Source: Saururus chinensis (lineage: Eukaryota; Streptophyta; Magnoliopsida; Piperales; Saururaceae). From it: DNA of 64,000 nucleotides. Every line of letters starts with the position of its first letter. The stretch's first letter is position 1. The position numbers and the translations under genes were made by a program. Under the pieces are notes generated by a model. It was not told where the DNA came from and searched no databases. It was given only the letters and a program-made list of their open reading frames with translations. This document shows, piece by piece, positions 47,014 to 60,800 of this stretch. The stretch is from NCBI GenBank assembly GCA_035235625.1, contig CP141148.1, forward strand, positions 29,513,057-29,577,056, read 5' to 3'.

Positions 47014-48109
47014 GTTTCTCCTATAAGCTTAAACTGATAGAAAAAGGATTAACTATTTATCTTAGTCAATAATCACCCTTAACAATGGTGTCTACACTAC
47101 TGTCTTATGTGAGAGGTAGTTTTGGTTATGTATAAATTATATTGACAATATTGATCTTGGGGAAAAGTTCCTCAAGGAGCTGAGGGGTTACTGTTTGATG
47201 CTGTAGTTGCCTTTAGCTTTTTAAATGTTTTGTTTTAGCTTGATTCTTTTTTTTAGGATGTTTTTTTGTGCTTGGGGATTCTGTGTAGGATATTGATATG
47301 CAACCATGATAACATGAAGAAACTAAATTTTTTTATGTGTTTTTGTTGCATGATAGGTGTCATTATTTGCTTTTTCTAACATTTCTGTCTCTTGAACTGC
47401 TTGTAGAAGCTACCAAATAGAGACCCATTTAATATTGACCAAAGGTAGATGTTGTACTTGTTTGCAATTTTTTGTCATAAAAATAAAGCCAGTCTCAATT
47501 CATTGTATATGTCATTGTTAACATTTAATGTTTTGGTAATTATTTAAATCTTCATTCTGCAATTTTGGAATGTTATAGCCTCATTATAATATTTTTTAGG
47601 ATGAGCATGGCTTCTTGTGTGTGTTAATTTTTCTTTTCTTTTTCTATGTGAACTTTGTCATTAGTTTCTTGCTATTGTGTGTAATACATGACAACAAGTT
47701 CTTAAAGTTTCTAAATCATTAAGAACTTGTACTTGTATAGTAATTACAAAGTATATGAAGCTATGATTCTTGTTACCTTAGGGTTATATGATGAAATGTT
47801 TTACTTTTACTACTAGGTTGTGTTAGGGCTTGCTTGTTGTTACTATCAATGATCAATTTTAGGTTGCATTTGGTAAAGCTTTCTAATGGGGCTTTTATAG
47901 CTTCTCCTGATTAAGAAGTTACTTCCAGTAAAAATATTAATTTGGGTCAGGTTTCTCTGTTTGGTTCAGAAGTCTTTGACGATTGCAGGCAGTAAATGGA
48001 TAATCACCAACAACTGGCCCTAGGGACTAGACCTCTTGATATAATGTTTTTTCTATTTCAGAAAATGGGGACTAGTTCTGAAATGCTGGATGTGGCCCTA
48101 GGGGCTGCA

Positions 48110-48303
48110 CCTGGCGGTTTGGATTGGCTGTGAGGCTCTCACACTCGATTCAATGTGAGTTTCCAATGAATTCCTGCCTACGGTAAAAATGCGTGAAAAT
48201 GCTGACTCTGTTTTCATGCTTTTTTACAGTAGCGAGAGGTGATTGGTGAGTCACACGGAATCGGTTGCAAGTGCCTCACAGCCTATCCGAATTACACACC
48301 AGG
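48110..48303. repeat. 194-bp fold-back element
   Basis: The left arm CCTGGCGGTTTGGATTGGCT and the inverse of the right arm (CCTGGTGTGTAATTCGGATA) match in most positions across the full length, meeting around AATGCTGACTCTGTTTTCAT. A hairpin of this size has no coding role. Confidence 0.75.
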
Positions 48304-48994
48304 CCAGGTAGCTGCTCTTTTTTCTTCCAAACTCATCTTCCCTCTGCTCATAAAATCTAATTCATCTGAGGCAACCATTTCATTTTTTTTTTATTATCTA
48401 AAGTTCTCAAGCTTCACTAGCAGATTGGAAATTTGGAATAGAAAAAAAATATTTTTAATGTAATTCTTCATTGATTTAATAATGAGATCAACATTTCCAT
48501 TAAAAAAAATCAGTATAATAGACATATACACGATGAAGCTGATTGATACCTAACAAGTTAAGCATCTATTAATGTAGGTAATTTTTCCTAATAAAGTTGT
48601 GCACTAAGAAGGATATGTTTGAAAAGCTTCTTTATTCTTATGTGCCAACAGAATGATATTTCCATTGAAAAACGCTTTTCTAAATGGAACTTCCATACAG
48701 CTGTCTTTTCTTGAAGTGGGTTTTGTTTTGGGAGCAAAACCAAACACAGAGCATAAGGTCTGTTCTTATTGATTTTCCTTTTTTTTTTTTTAACGAAAGG
48801 AAGAAAGAAAATTATGACAGATGAAACTAAATTTTACTTGTTGATGATATTCAATTCAACATGTTTAACGCTCATCTTAGACAAGCTTTGTAAACAACAT
48901 ATAACATACAGATCTGTGCAAATAAATGTCACAGGTTGCAGCCTCTTAGGAAACATATAAATGGGCTTTTAATAATCCTTTATTACTTATTCCT

Positions 48995-51900
48995 TCAGTA
49001 ATTTTCTTTGTGGAACACAAATCTTGTGGTGGTTTTGGTGCTGGTTTCCTGGCAAAGTCTCTCCAACTCTCTGGCCAATCCCAGGGGCCCACAGTAGAAA
49101 ACACCTGCAACCAAATTAACGTCTCATTTAGTAATTTTAAGCTACCCTAGAAGTTTAAAAAATTCATTTCATTGCATATAACACTAAGAAACCCGCTAAA
49201 GCCGAACATTTTCTTGAAAGAACCATGCTACCCTAACATTGTATTTCATACCGTATTGAACATACGGGCTATAGGGCTCGCCATTTGAAATCATATTGAT
49301 GATCACTTTAAGGCACAATCTATGGTTTCATAGTGCATTGGATTTCTATCAGCTGATGTTTATGTTGAGGAATTGGTGTTTAGGTGAAGAATATGATGGC
49401 ATACGGATTTCCTAAAAGTGTATGGCTGACATTGGTTAAGAGATTTCCTACCAACTCCATGCTTTGGCTATATGTTTGATCTGGAAGGAAACTTGACAAC
49501 TAACCTTCTCGAAATTGTTTTTTAGCGAACTGAAGGGCACACAACACTATGGTCTTATTAGACATTAAACCCTTGGATGGCATAAAATTGACTGCAGCAG
49601 CTACGATCCAACCCTAATTCCAGTAGTTTCACCTAAGCTTTACTTGCTTCGAGCAACTATGCTCTTCATGAACAAGATTGTAAAGCCAAAACTTTACTGG
49701 TTTTAGCACTTAGACAAAATTGAAGGGTTTGGACCACCTACTTGATTGATTACGCATTTGAATCTTAAAACCAAATTAAAGTTGATTTGACTTTTAAGTA
49801 AAAACCAAAATTGTCACTACTCACGTTTGTTTTGTTTAATTGTCACTACTCTATTTGAAGTACTCCGTCACACTATTTAGTTTTTCAAAATGAACTATAA
49901 AAGGAAATATCCTATAATATGTAAAATGATATATAAAAAAACTAGGGCTAGGTCTTTCTCACCAATTCTTTCACCTTTGTCTTTTTTTTTAAAAAAAAAA
50001 AACACCGGGCACTTTGTATGATTGTATCATCTCTTATGTAATTTATCCCCTTCCCCTGTCTCCCATTTTGGATTCTTTAGCCAAAACGAAAAAAGAAGAA
50101 AAATTAAGGTTAGGGTCTCTCTCTCTCACCAATTTTTTCACCTCCATGTCTGCTGGCCAAGTTGGAGAAAATCCTGGACCAATTAGGTCTGGCAAAATGA
50201 GTGCGTACCTGCAAGACCATGTTTTACATGGAGTAGATTATTCAAATCAAAACAGCTTGCTGAATTGGTCACCAACTTGGTCTATTTGGTCCACCCACTC
50301 AATTAGCCCCACTGGGTCATGCTATTGCGCCTCATATATCGGAGGGAAAATGGGTAACTAACCGGTGTTTTGGAGACTATATCCAGACCGTTCTTTGCTT
50401 GATGAATGGCTTGGATGGCTGCAATCAATGCTGATCTTGCATCCCCTTCCTTATACATGCTTGTCAAGAAGCTGTGCATCTCTATCACAGCCTGAAAAAT
50501 TCTATGCCACAAGATTAGTAGACCATGCCAAACTGCAATATCATATTCAAAATTTCCATCAGATGAGTAGCCAAATTTTAACTCACTCATATTGTGTTTT
50601 TCACCTTTCTTTTGTTTATTTCTGAAACCTCATTCATAACGTCTCTAAACCAATCAAAGGAGCCCTGTTCTCTGGTTACCCAATAGAAATACGTCTTTGA
50701 TGGACCACTTGAAACCCCGGATTCTCCACCGTCGATCTGATAAATTTGTGAAAATTAATATAATGATGATAACAAATAATTGACGAAAATTTCATGAATC
50801 ATATTTTTGCGAATATTTTAGCAATTTTTTGTGAATAAATTAACGATACTTACTGCATTAGGGTTAGGTTTATGTTGGCCATGAACTATATCCTTAAGAA
50901 CACTAATGAAAGGAGTGGCCCCAATGCCAAGACCAATGAGCATGATGACATCATATTTGATATGATCTTGCGCCGCTGCGCCATAGGGTCCATCTATGTG
51001 TATCTTAGGGTAATACCGTCCACCAGAAAGAAGAGCCTGCACATGAAAAATGTGGTCTCAAATTAAATCAGCTTAAGTATAATGTTTAATTTCTAAGAAC
51101 TAGAACATCTGTACCTCTTGAAAAAGACTGCATATTTGGTAGCTCCAGTCACCCAAACTCCGAATGTGCACACTCAAATAGTCATCATCTGGCGAAGATG
51201 TTAATGAAAATGGATGCCTACAAGAAATTGTTACAAGTAGGACACATCTTTAAATTTTTATGAAACATATGTGATCAGCAAAGTTTAATTATCGAATGAA
51301 GTGCAGCTCAAATCCTTGGTTCTTCTGTACAAATTTGGAAAAAGGCAGTATTTATAAGCTTACCATTCAAATGGAGAAATCTCGGGGCATTTTATGAATA
51401 CGTACATCCCACTTTGATATTGAAATCCTGATGGTTTCTTCAACTTCAATGACAGAACCTTCCCCGGATATGTTGTAGCCTTGAATAGTAAATTTATGAT
51501 CAAAATAATATTTAGTTTTAGTAAGGAACCATGCTACACTGACTTAAAGTTTCAGTCGTGATGAAGCTACTTCATCACGAAACCGTTCATTTAATAGGCC
51601 TACTTTTCAAACAACAGTTGTGATGGCATGACTTAGGCCATCACATATGAAACTCAATGTCGCATAAGCATTTTCTTTTTAGTAAATGGCGCATGTTTTC
51701 TTTATTTTTCTTCAAAATATACATGATTTAGATTTACATACATAAATAATACTCCTTTCCTATCTTAATAGCTTTATTTGAAAAAATAATAATTTTTATT
51801 AGATAGAGAGACTCGTAGTTAAGAGAATAGAAAATAAGCTTTTGAAATATTTTTTTAAGTACCTAATTATTTTAAATTGATCTAAATAAAGCTATTAATA

Positions 51901-54900
51901 TGGGATAAATTTTTTTTTCCAAATAGAGCTATTCATATGGGACTTCATACCTTGAGCACTTTCACATCATAAACTCCTGCTCGTATTGCTCGAACAGTAC
52001 GCTCCCCAGCATATAATAACACTGGGACAGCAAGGTACATCCATGTCTACAAAATAGAGGTCCCAATTTAAGAAATTTGATGCTAATTATCAATGACAAA
52101 TATGGTTTATTTGCATGGATTTTGATGAACATACTGTTTTCTCGGTCGGATTCTTGGTCAGGAAGAGGAACATCGAGTGGACAATCAACAATATGTAGAC
52201 CAGTACAAAAAGATGATGTGAATACCAAAAGGTATTGAAACCGACCAGCTTCTTGAACCGCCGTGGCAACGGTGAAGGGTCTCGCCGGAGCAGACTTGTT
52301 GCTAGCAGGAAAGCAATGGCCATGAGGATGACCATGGCTATTCCGGTGGCCCCCTCGGTGGTTTCCAGTATCTCAATGTAGGTGGGCTGGTGTTGCCCAA
52401 AACCAACTGCTATAGTTCGCCGGAACAGGGACCGGTCAGCTCTGGCAATCCGTGGGAAGTCACATGCTAAATGTGTGCCACCATGAAGGATCACGCCAAC
52501 TACAATCCCTCCTGCAATCAGCTACACTAAAGAAAATTGGGGATTTCTATGAGGAAATTGGCAAATGTATTTTATGCACCGTATATATTCCTTAGTTATT
52601 ATATTAATAGCTCTATTTAAAAAAATAATAATTTTTATTAAATAAAAAATTTATATTTAAGAGAATAGAAAATAAAATAATAATTTTTATTAAATAATAA
52701 AATTTACATTTAAGAGAATGAAAAATAAGCTTATAATATATTTTTTTTAAATACTTAATTACTTAAATAAAATAAAATAAAATTATTAATATAAAATATT
52801 TTTTTTTTTTGCCAAATAGAGCTATTAATTTAGGTCTGAGAATATTTTTGTTATCAAAGATGATTTTGCAGTGCACTTCATGGGAATTTGCTAGTAGTAA
52901 AATCAAGATTTGTACCTTGTGGAAGTTAATGTTGTCATTGAAGGGAACAATAGAGCTGATCCGGCGATTCCTTCTGGCCCATGTCACAGTATTCCGGCAG
53001 ACCGGAAGTAGAATGAGGGCCATGTTCAATTTCAAGGTCTCCGCCGCTCCCTTAGCCGTGCACAAACAGTAGCCCATCACCTCAAATGCTGATCGCCGGC
53101 GATATTGCATGAATTTCCAGGCGAAGAGTAAAATGCATGCTGTAATCCACAACATTATGATCCATGCCCTCCTCCATTGAGTCCTGAAGATGAGCTCCAT
53201 GGAGGGCATGAGTGTAATGGTTGGCTTACTGGGTTTTTTTGCAATGGTGGCCGGAGGGTCACCCTTGTACTTGTAGTAGTCCTTTGATAAACCCTCCCTG
53301 AAAAAGGTCTCTAGTTGGGATAACTGCAAAACAAGTGATTATTGTATTTTGTTGCAGGGGATTTTTGTCAGTTCAAAGACTATAGTTTATGAAAATTGAG
53401 TAATCCTAGGTACGCTTGCGCCAGGACTGCTCAGTAAATGCTCGCCAAGAGGAGTGGGCCCATGTCAACATGTGACCCTACACCATGGCAAGCCATATGC
53501 AAGCGTCCCTGGCCGTGAGCTTACTAGAATTTTCAGTGGAAATTTGTTCACTACCTCAATGTACCCTTTATCCTGTGGGTCCAGCTCTTCCATGCATAAG
53601 GCAGCATAATGCCCTACTTCTTCCATGGTCATGAAGAGCTTGTTTGCAGATGCACTCAACAAAATAACCTGAGAATGGTAGGCAATTACCGTATGCTACA
53701 TTTGGGACATTAAAAAAAGGTTCGAAAAAATAAACTTTTTCCATCTTATATTAGTAACTTTATTTAATTTTTAATTTTAGTTTATTTTAAAAAAATAAAT
53801 GGGTCTATTAATACAGGACAAAGAGAGTATTATTTAGAATGGTAAAGAACCTGTTTAATTTCTGATTCTGTGATTTTTCCATCCATATTTCTATCACACC
53901 TGAAAATTCATAGAAAGATATTTATAAGAAAAAAGGTCGCCACAAGCATGCGAACAAATAATTTAAAGAGCCTCTTTTGAATAATGCAGGTGCATGCACT
54001 GTGCTATTTTAATTACACGGTTCCCATAATATAAGGGGCTGGTAGATATTTATCATCTCACCCGTTTATAAAGTAAGAGTTTTTTATGCTCCATTTTGGC
54101 AATAAGCCTAAGCATAAGAAACACATGTAAGCCTTTTTTATATTTAAAATCAAAGATGTGGTGCATTTTAACACTACTATAATTGGTATTAATATGTGGT
54201 AACATGTGCACGTTGGTCTCATAAATGAATTAAAAAACTAGAATGAATTGATTTCAGTTTAATTTAGTTTTCCATTAAGACACTTATTACCGGAGGGAAA
54301 CAAGTGAAACAGGATCTGTTGAAAAATTAGAATTTGTAAGAACTTGGAAATTTAAAACACTTACAGATCAAAGAAAATCCTGATTCTAGAGCTGAAACTA
54401 GGATCAGAAATCCGACACCAATACTTCTGCAGCTCTTCCTTTGAGATTGTAGGCTGGTGATCTTTTCTACCTCTTAATGCACCCAAGAGTTCTTCTGCAA
54501 ATTCTGGGGTTTCTTGCATCCCTAGAGCACATATTACATAATTAAAAAATGGATCAGCAAGCTAATTCAATTTCGACGTAGGGAACTAAAGAAGACACAA
54601 CAAATCCACATTAAGAATAACATTTTCTCTTAGTAATCTCCGGTTCAGACCGGCTAAGAGGCACTCTCACCTGGTTTGGTGTGAATCGTCAATCAGTCCC
54701 GGCCGGCAGTAATTTTTTTTTATTTGAGACATACTGGCATTAAAAACTTGTGAAAAATGGGTCTGCATTTTCACAAGTTTTTGCTGTCGTTGGGGTTGAT
54801 TGGCAACTCACACCAAATCGGGTGTCCATATGAACTTAGCTATTTCAACCATGTAATAGCTGATTAGTAAAAAAAAATTATATTATATATCATATATGAA

Positions 54901-55702
54901 AAAAATTGAAGATTTATATATAATTATGAGCTATTTAGATTCAATAATCCACATTACTTAAGGTTTAAATCCTATTTGAGTAATATAAGATGTCAAATCT
55001 TAATACAATGGCCCCAATGGCTATGCAATCCTATGGCCTAGAAAGCCTCGGCTAAGGTGAGGTTCGGCTCACCTCAATGGGCATTAATAAAAAAAAATTT
55101 CTAAACTTTTGTGAGAAGCTTATAAGAAGCACCATGTAGTTCAAAGATGAAAGATTATAAAATCATGAACCTTCAATTGTCAATGAAATTTTTTGAGGGG
55201 AAATCGTTTTCCATGAAAAAAGAATTTTTAACGCTTCTCAACCAATGGTTTGTTCAGCTGCATGGCGTCTCATTAGCTTCTGATCTTACAGAATCTATCC
55301 ATTTCTTGCCCACTCACCAATGCAGTGGCCAAAACCAGACCGGCATACGACAGGGAACCCCCCCGGACCGGGCGAAGCCATCCGGTCGAACCGTTCCTCC
55401 ACCTGCTTCCACCCTATCCGCGACCCCACCACCCGGTCGACGAACCGCAGCTGTTCAATTGCCCGTCCGGCCACTGAGTCCACACCTAGCCCCGGCCGGC
55501 CCTCCGGCGAGGCAACCCGGTTCCCTCCGTCCAGCGTGCACCCAGATGAGGAGGAGAAGGTGAGGGAAACGACTGTCTCACCGTTGTATGAAGAAGAGGC
55601 GGATGAATAGGATTCAGAAGGTGATGGAGGAGCAGAGGAAGAAGAAGATGAAGTGGAGAATGGAGAAGAAATGAGAGGAGATTTTTGGCATTCAAGTTGC
55701 AT
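48995..55702 (-). CDS. RBOH: Respiratory burst oxidase homolog (RBOH NADPH oxidase), complete, 14 exons
   Basis: Plasma-membrane enzyme moving electrons from cytosolic NADPH through FAD and two hemes to apoplastic oxygen, making superoxide for signalling. Exons are 55702-55318, 54521-54365, 53899-53851, 53668-53555, 53323-52916, 52521-52135, 52046-51951, 51479-51364, 51217-51115, 51036-50854, 50736-50605, 50491-50363, 50208-50130 and 49104-48995: 2448 bp, 815 aa, all GT-AG and in frame. Seen in order: a Ser-rich N-terminus; NADPH-oxidase domain; EF-hand [13 protein letters not shown] (about 182-194); a degenerate second EF-hand, [10 protein letters not shown]; six-helix ferric-reductase core with heme-type histidines ([28 protein letters not shown]); FAD site HPFSLTSSP (about 572-580); NADPH site [11 protein letters not shown]; and the terminal [15 protein letters not shown]...FHKENY. 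An in-frame TAA at 55760-55762 supports the chosen ATG. The exact RBOH subtype is not assigned. Confidence 0.95.
51750..51943. repeat. MITE-like repeat in RBOH intron 7
   Basis: It starts TACTCCTTTCCTATCTTAAT and ends AGAGCTATTCATATGGGAC. It is a diverged member of the TACTCCCTCCGTCC family. Confidence 0.55.
52580..52838. repeat. MITE-like repeat in RBOH intron 5
   Basis: ATATTAATAGCTCTATTTAA lies at the left and AAATAGAGCTATTAATTTAG at the right. A partial internal duplication of TAATTTTTATTAAATAA is visible. Confidence 0.5.
53735..53833. repeat. Short MITE-like remnant in RBOH intron 3
   Basis: TTTTTCCATCTTATATTAGT at the left, and GGACAAAGAGAGTATTA at the right. The inside is shortened compared with other copies. 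Confidence 0.45.
54668..54825. repeat. Fold-back element in RBOH intron 1
   Basis: CACCTGGTTTGGTGTGAATC pairs with the inverse of ACTCACACCAAATCGGGTG. At the centre AAAACTTGTGAAAA pairs with TTTTCACAAGTTTT. It is similar in design and ends to 48110-48303. Confidence 0.65.
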
Positions 55703-57419
55703 TTCCTTGGTGGGTTTCTCCTCCTTGAGCTGATTTTGATGCTGTTGCCTCTCTTCTGTTTACGAGTTCTTTGATCGGAAGACAAAGCGATGGGCAATGT
55801 ACATGGGTCTTCGTCCTGGCTTCTTGTTCCGGAATAAATATTTAAGAAAGATGAGGTATATGCTCTCCTTCTGTCAATTGCGGTGCTTCCCAACCAAATG
55901 ATGGGGACAGGAATAATTCAGGATCATGTGAAGCTTAGCAGATGCGAGATAGAACACCTGGAAGCTGCAGGATTGTGCATGAGATAAACGAGAAAGTGGT
56001 TGATCAGAGACACAGTGATTCTTATTGATGGGTATCAGCAAATCAGGTTTCAGGGCTTGGTTAGTGGAGACAGTGTTTGTTTATGGAAGATCAGCTAAAA
56101 ACAGAAGGGATGAGTTAAAAAAATGCTTTAAAATGGAAGGATGTGGTGGAGTAAGAGAATGAGAGATGGCTGAAACAAAAAAAGGCATTATAGTAGCAGT
56201 GGCTTATCTGGGCTCTGTTTTGGAACATAGGAGATGAGATGAAAAAATGCACTTCAAGCCAAAGAGGACAAAAAGAAATGCTTTATGGGATCCTGCTGTG
56301 GAAGTAGGAGGAGTTGGGGAAGAAGAAGGTGGAAAGAGAGCAGGTTCATCAGAAGTTTATGAGTAGGCAGAGATTATGAGCTACTTCTCTCCCAATCCCC
56401 CAAAGCCTTCTGTCCCTTGCATGGCAAAGATGTTGTGTGTAAGAGTTAAAAAGGGAAGGACGCACAGACAAAAGAGGAGGAGCTTCCTCTGCTCATGCAG
56501 ACAACCTTCTGTTTCTTTCGGCAAATTTCTCTGACAGCAGAAGGGATGCCCAGTGCGTGCCTGATGACAGTAGCTTCTATGTTTTGGGGAGCTGTGAATA
56601 ACATAAGGAGGGGGGTTTGCCTCTTTATTATGGGGGATTAGGTTAATTACTATATTAATCATGTGGGTCATTAGTGGCTTCCTGACCCACATGATAAACA
56701 TAGTAATGAATCAATTCTATTTGGCTAATCAAATCTTCCAATTGAGAAGTAATGTGGATGTGGGCTCCATTGGTGAGTACTAATCTTGGTGATTAACTTG
56801 ATGGTGTTTAGTGACTGATCGGCACGTGTTAGACCCCACAACCACAAAATTTTAATACTACCTTATTAGGCGGGGCCACATGTGGCCCCTAATTCAGTCT
56901 TCCGTGTGGAATCAAGTGATCTCCCGAGGACTTTTGCGATTAAGGTGGCCCCTAAGACCTATTAAGTTAGGGAACTTCGGATGGTGATGATCGTATTGAA
57001 GCTATAAGGGAGGAGAAGAGAAGAAGAGTGTGAGGTGTGTGGGCAGTTGGGAGTTGTTCAGCATTAGAGGAGAGTTCAACTTGGATTACCTATTGGGAAG
57101 GATGTTGGTAATGAGATATTGATGCAGTCCGCCCTGAAGAGTTAGTGAAGACGCTAAAGCCCAACAAGCAGTTGATGGGTTGACCAATCCAACACGGAGT
57201 CCAGCAGCTACCTCAAGCTATTTAGATATGCTTTCTTTATTTAAGACTTTACCTAAGTTAGGATTGCCTTTAATTGGCTAGTGGTAGTGGGTGGTTGTCT
57301 TTTGCCTTCGAGTTATTTACATTTTGTGCCATTAGAGCTTTATACTCTCATATAAATGTGCATTAGGGTAGCTGGGACAGTATTTTTGTTATGATGCTGA
57401 GACAGCATCTTTGTTATGA
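55703..57419 (-). promoter_or_regulatory. RBOH 5' UTR and upstream region; no other gene seen
   Basis: The first few hundred bases next to the ATG are purine-rich on the plus strand and probably include the 5' UTR. An exact TATA box or start site could not be placed. Open frames at 55486-55893 and 56381-56701 on the minus strand show no family resemblance. Confidence 0.4.
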
Positions 57420-57625
57420 TACTCCATTCGTTCAATATTAATAGTTATATTTAAAAAAATAGTAATTTTATTGAAGGGTAAAATATACATCTAAGAGAAT
57501 TAAAAATAAGTTTATGATACTCTTTTTTAAGTATTCAACTACCTAAATTAAACAAAGTGAAACTATTAATATAGAACATATTTTTTTGCCAAATGGAGCT
57601 ATTAATGTGGGATAAAAATAGTATT
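57420..57625. repeat. MITE-like repeat
   Basis: It starts TACTCCATTCGTTCAATATT and ends AGCTATTAATGTGGGATAAA. It belongs to the same family as the intronic repeats in the RBOH and JJJ1-like genes. Confidence 0.55.
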
Positions 57626-57680
57626 TGCTATTAAAAGAAGAATTCTCTCTTTCTCTCTTCTTGTGTTTTCTTTCTATATT

Positions 57681-57750
57681 ATTTATTTTATTTTTATTTT
57701 TATTTTTATTTTTATTTTTATTTTTATTTTTTGAGAGAGAGAGAAAGAGA
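57681..57750. repeat. (ATTTTT)n microsatellite followed by (GA)n
   Basis: About eight ATTTTT units run to 57732, then a GAGAGA-rich stretch. It yields artefactual KIKIK and NKNKN reading frames on the minus strand. Confidence 0.95.
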
Positions 57751-57892
57751 GTTGCATGCATATGAAGAAGGTCTCCGACTTGTAATTGGATTGATCCTCT
57801 GTGAATTTTGCCACGTTCTCCCTACTTGATATATAAAACAATGATGGAGGGGGAGGGAGAGCATATAATAACTGGAACTTGATCAATTCTAT

Positions 57893-60800
57893 TTGCTTTC
57901 TACTGTTCTGTGTTTGATTGGAAAAGTTTAATTTAAATATAGAATTGTTGGAAGACCAATACTTGAGGAATGTGATTAAGTTAACTTCTTTGCTAACAAC
58001 AATAAATGTAATTTAGACAATCCCCATTTCAATGTTATGAATATATCCCCATTTCGCTGATTGTGATTGTGTTAATTTTTTCTTTAACATTGATTAAATT
58101 TAGAGAATCCCCATTTAAATGCAAGTCAAGAACAAAAAGAACAATCACTCATATTGACTTTTATCTTCATCCTTTTTTTCATTGATTAATCAGATTACCA
58201 TTTAAATTCATCCTCGTGATTGTGAATCTCATTTTTTTCATGTTAGTTTAGATAGAATGTGGCCTGCGTTCATCCAATAATCTATAAAGACACACAAGCT
58301 ATGCAACATTAAGTCCTAGTTTGCTTCTTTGCTAATGTCTATAAATATTATCTATTTGATTATGACAAGTTGTTAGGCTTTGACAAGCATACTTTGTAGG
58401 TATGTTTATATTAGGCAAGAAAATGGGAAAACTTATAAATAAATGAAAGATGTTATTAACATACCTTATCCACAAGATTTAGTTTGAGTGGTAAATTTGA
58501 ACTCAAATTTCCTAGGAATATTCCAAAACATCAAGTAAATGGAGCTATAAAAATTAAACAAACCGCCTTGTAAAAGTAGGTGAAGTGAAAACACCAAAAG
58601 CATCTGATTCTTGTTAGAACAAACAAAATGAGTCACCATACTTTTTTGTTTCTTAATAATGACTTATAAATCAAATTCTAATTTTGTCATACATCAAGAC
58701 ATCCAAGAATTTTATAAGCATTTTCTATGACCTTTAGTGAAATTCTAATCATTTTTGTGATTGACACACCTGCAAATGATATTTCTCCTATTAAAGGTAT
58801 TTTAGAGCTAAGAAAACCTAACCCTAAGCCTTTCTAATGTGGATAGAGCCTTAGAGAAGAGATTTTTTTAATTACTTAAGCTTCAAGAGGAGGAAGAATA
58901 TTTGCTTGAGGAAGAAGTCATGAGATGAACAAGCAAAAAGACTTAAAATGAAGAGAGATAATTGTCTTTTAATGATTTCTATTGTTGTCTATTAGATTGA
59001 AAAAGTTTAATTTATATATAGAATTGTTTGAAGGCCAATACTTCAGGATTGTGATTAAGTTAACTTCTTTGCTAACAATAAATAAGTTAATTAAGATAAT
59101 CCCCATTTTAATGTTATAAATATAATCCCATTTATCTGATTGTGATTAAGTTAACTTTTTTTTTTCTAACATTGGTTAAATTTAGAAAATCCTAATTTGA
59201 ATGTTAGTCAAGAACGAAAAGAACAATTACTCATATTGAGTTTTATCTTCATCCTTTTTTTCATGGATTAATCTGATTAACATTTAAATTCATCCTCGTG
59301 ATTGTGAATCTCCATTTTTTCATGTTAGTATAGAAAGAATGTTGCCTGAGTTTATTTAATAATCTATAAAGGCCCACAAGCTATGCAACATTAATTCCTA
59401 GTTCGCTTCATTCCCCAAGTCTATAAATATTGTATATTTGATTATAACAAGTTGTTGGGCTTTGGCAAGCACACTTTGTGGGTATGTTTATATTAGATAA
59501 GAAAAGGGGGAACACTTGTAAACAAATGAGAGACATTGCTAACATAGCTTGTCCACAAGATTTAGTCTAAGTGGTGAATTTGAACTCTAATTTACTGAGA
59601 GTATTCCAAAACATCAAGTAAATGGAGCGATAAAGATTAAACAAATAAACTTGTAAAAGTAGGTGCAGTGGAAACATCAAAAGTGTCAGTTCTTGAGTTT
59701 TGTTAGAATAAACATAATGAGTCATCATGCTTATTTGTTTCTTAATCAAAACTTATAAATCAAATTCTAATTTTGTCATAGATTAATACATCCAAGGATT
59801 CTATGACCTTTATTTAGTGAAATTCTAATCATTTTTGTGAAGAAATGGGTTGGTGTTGACACACCTACAATCGACCTTGTAATAGCTCCCTTCAATTGAA
59901 GTTGACCAATTTTTTTGACATTTCTCCTCTTAATGATCTTTTGGAGCTGGGAAAACCTAACCCTAAGCCTTTTTATTGCGGATAGAACCTTAGAGAAGTG
60001 ATTTTCTAATTGCTTCAACTTCAAGAGGAGGAAGAACATTGGTTTGAGAAAGGAGAACTCACGGGATGAACAAGCACATGACTAATAAGGAAGAGAGATA
60101 CTTTTCTATAGATGATTTCTTTTGTTTTGTGTTTGTTGGCAAATTTTAATTTATATATAAAATTGTTGGAAGGCCAATACGTCAGGATTGTGATTAAATT
60201 AACTTCTTTGCTAACAACAATCAAGTTAATTTATTAGACAATCCCCATTTTAATATTATGAATATATTTTCATTTCTCTGATTGCGATTACGTTAAATTT
60301 TTTTCTAACATTGATTAAATTTAGAGAATCCCCATTTGAATATTAGTCAAGAACAAAAAGAACAATCACTCATGTTGACTTTTATCTTCCTCTTTTTTAA
60401 TGGATTAGTCAGATTAACATTTAAATTCATCCTCATGATTGTGAGTCCCTATTTTTTCATGATAGTTTAGAAAGAATGTGGCATGTGTTCATTCAATAAT
60501 CTATGAAGGCCTACAAGCTACGCAACATTAATTCTTAGTTTGCTTCATTCCCCAAGGTCTATAAATATTTTATATTTGATTATAACAAGTTGTTGCGCTT
60601 TGGCAAACACACTTTGTAGGTATGTTTATATTAGACAAGAAAATGGGAGAACTTGTAAACAAATGAGAGACGTTGCCAACATAGCTTATCTACAAAATTT
60701 AGTCTAAGTAGTGAATTTGAACTCTAATTTCCTAGGAGTATTCCAAAATATTAAGTAAATGAAGCTATAAAGATTAAACAAATAGCCTTGTAAAAGTAGG

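Larger units (their letters stand above)
46029..48994. other. Intergenic region between the PPR and RBOH genes; no gene recognised
   Basis: AT-rich sequence, containing the probable PPR 3' UTR and the RBOH 3' UTR at the two edges. It includes a 59-bp-period duplication (46921-47013) and a fold-back element (48110-48303). Short open frames are not supported. Confidence 0.5.

Noticed and set aside
55147-55610. Plus-strand frames over the RBOH first exon.
   Set aside because: Antisense to a supported exon, without any recognisable domain.
57543-57886. KIKIK and NKNKN proteins.
   Set aside because: They are translations of the ATTTTT microsatellite.
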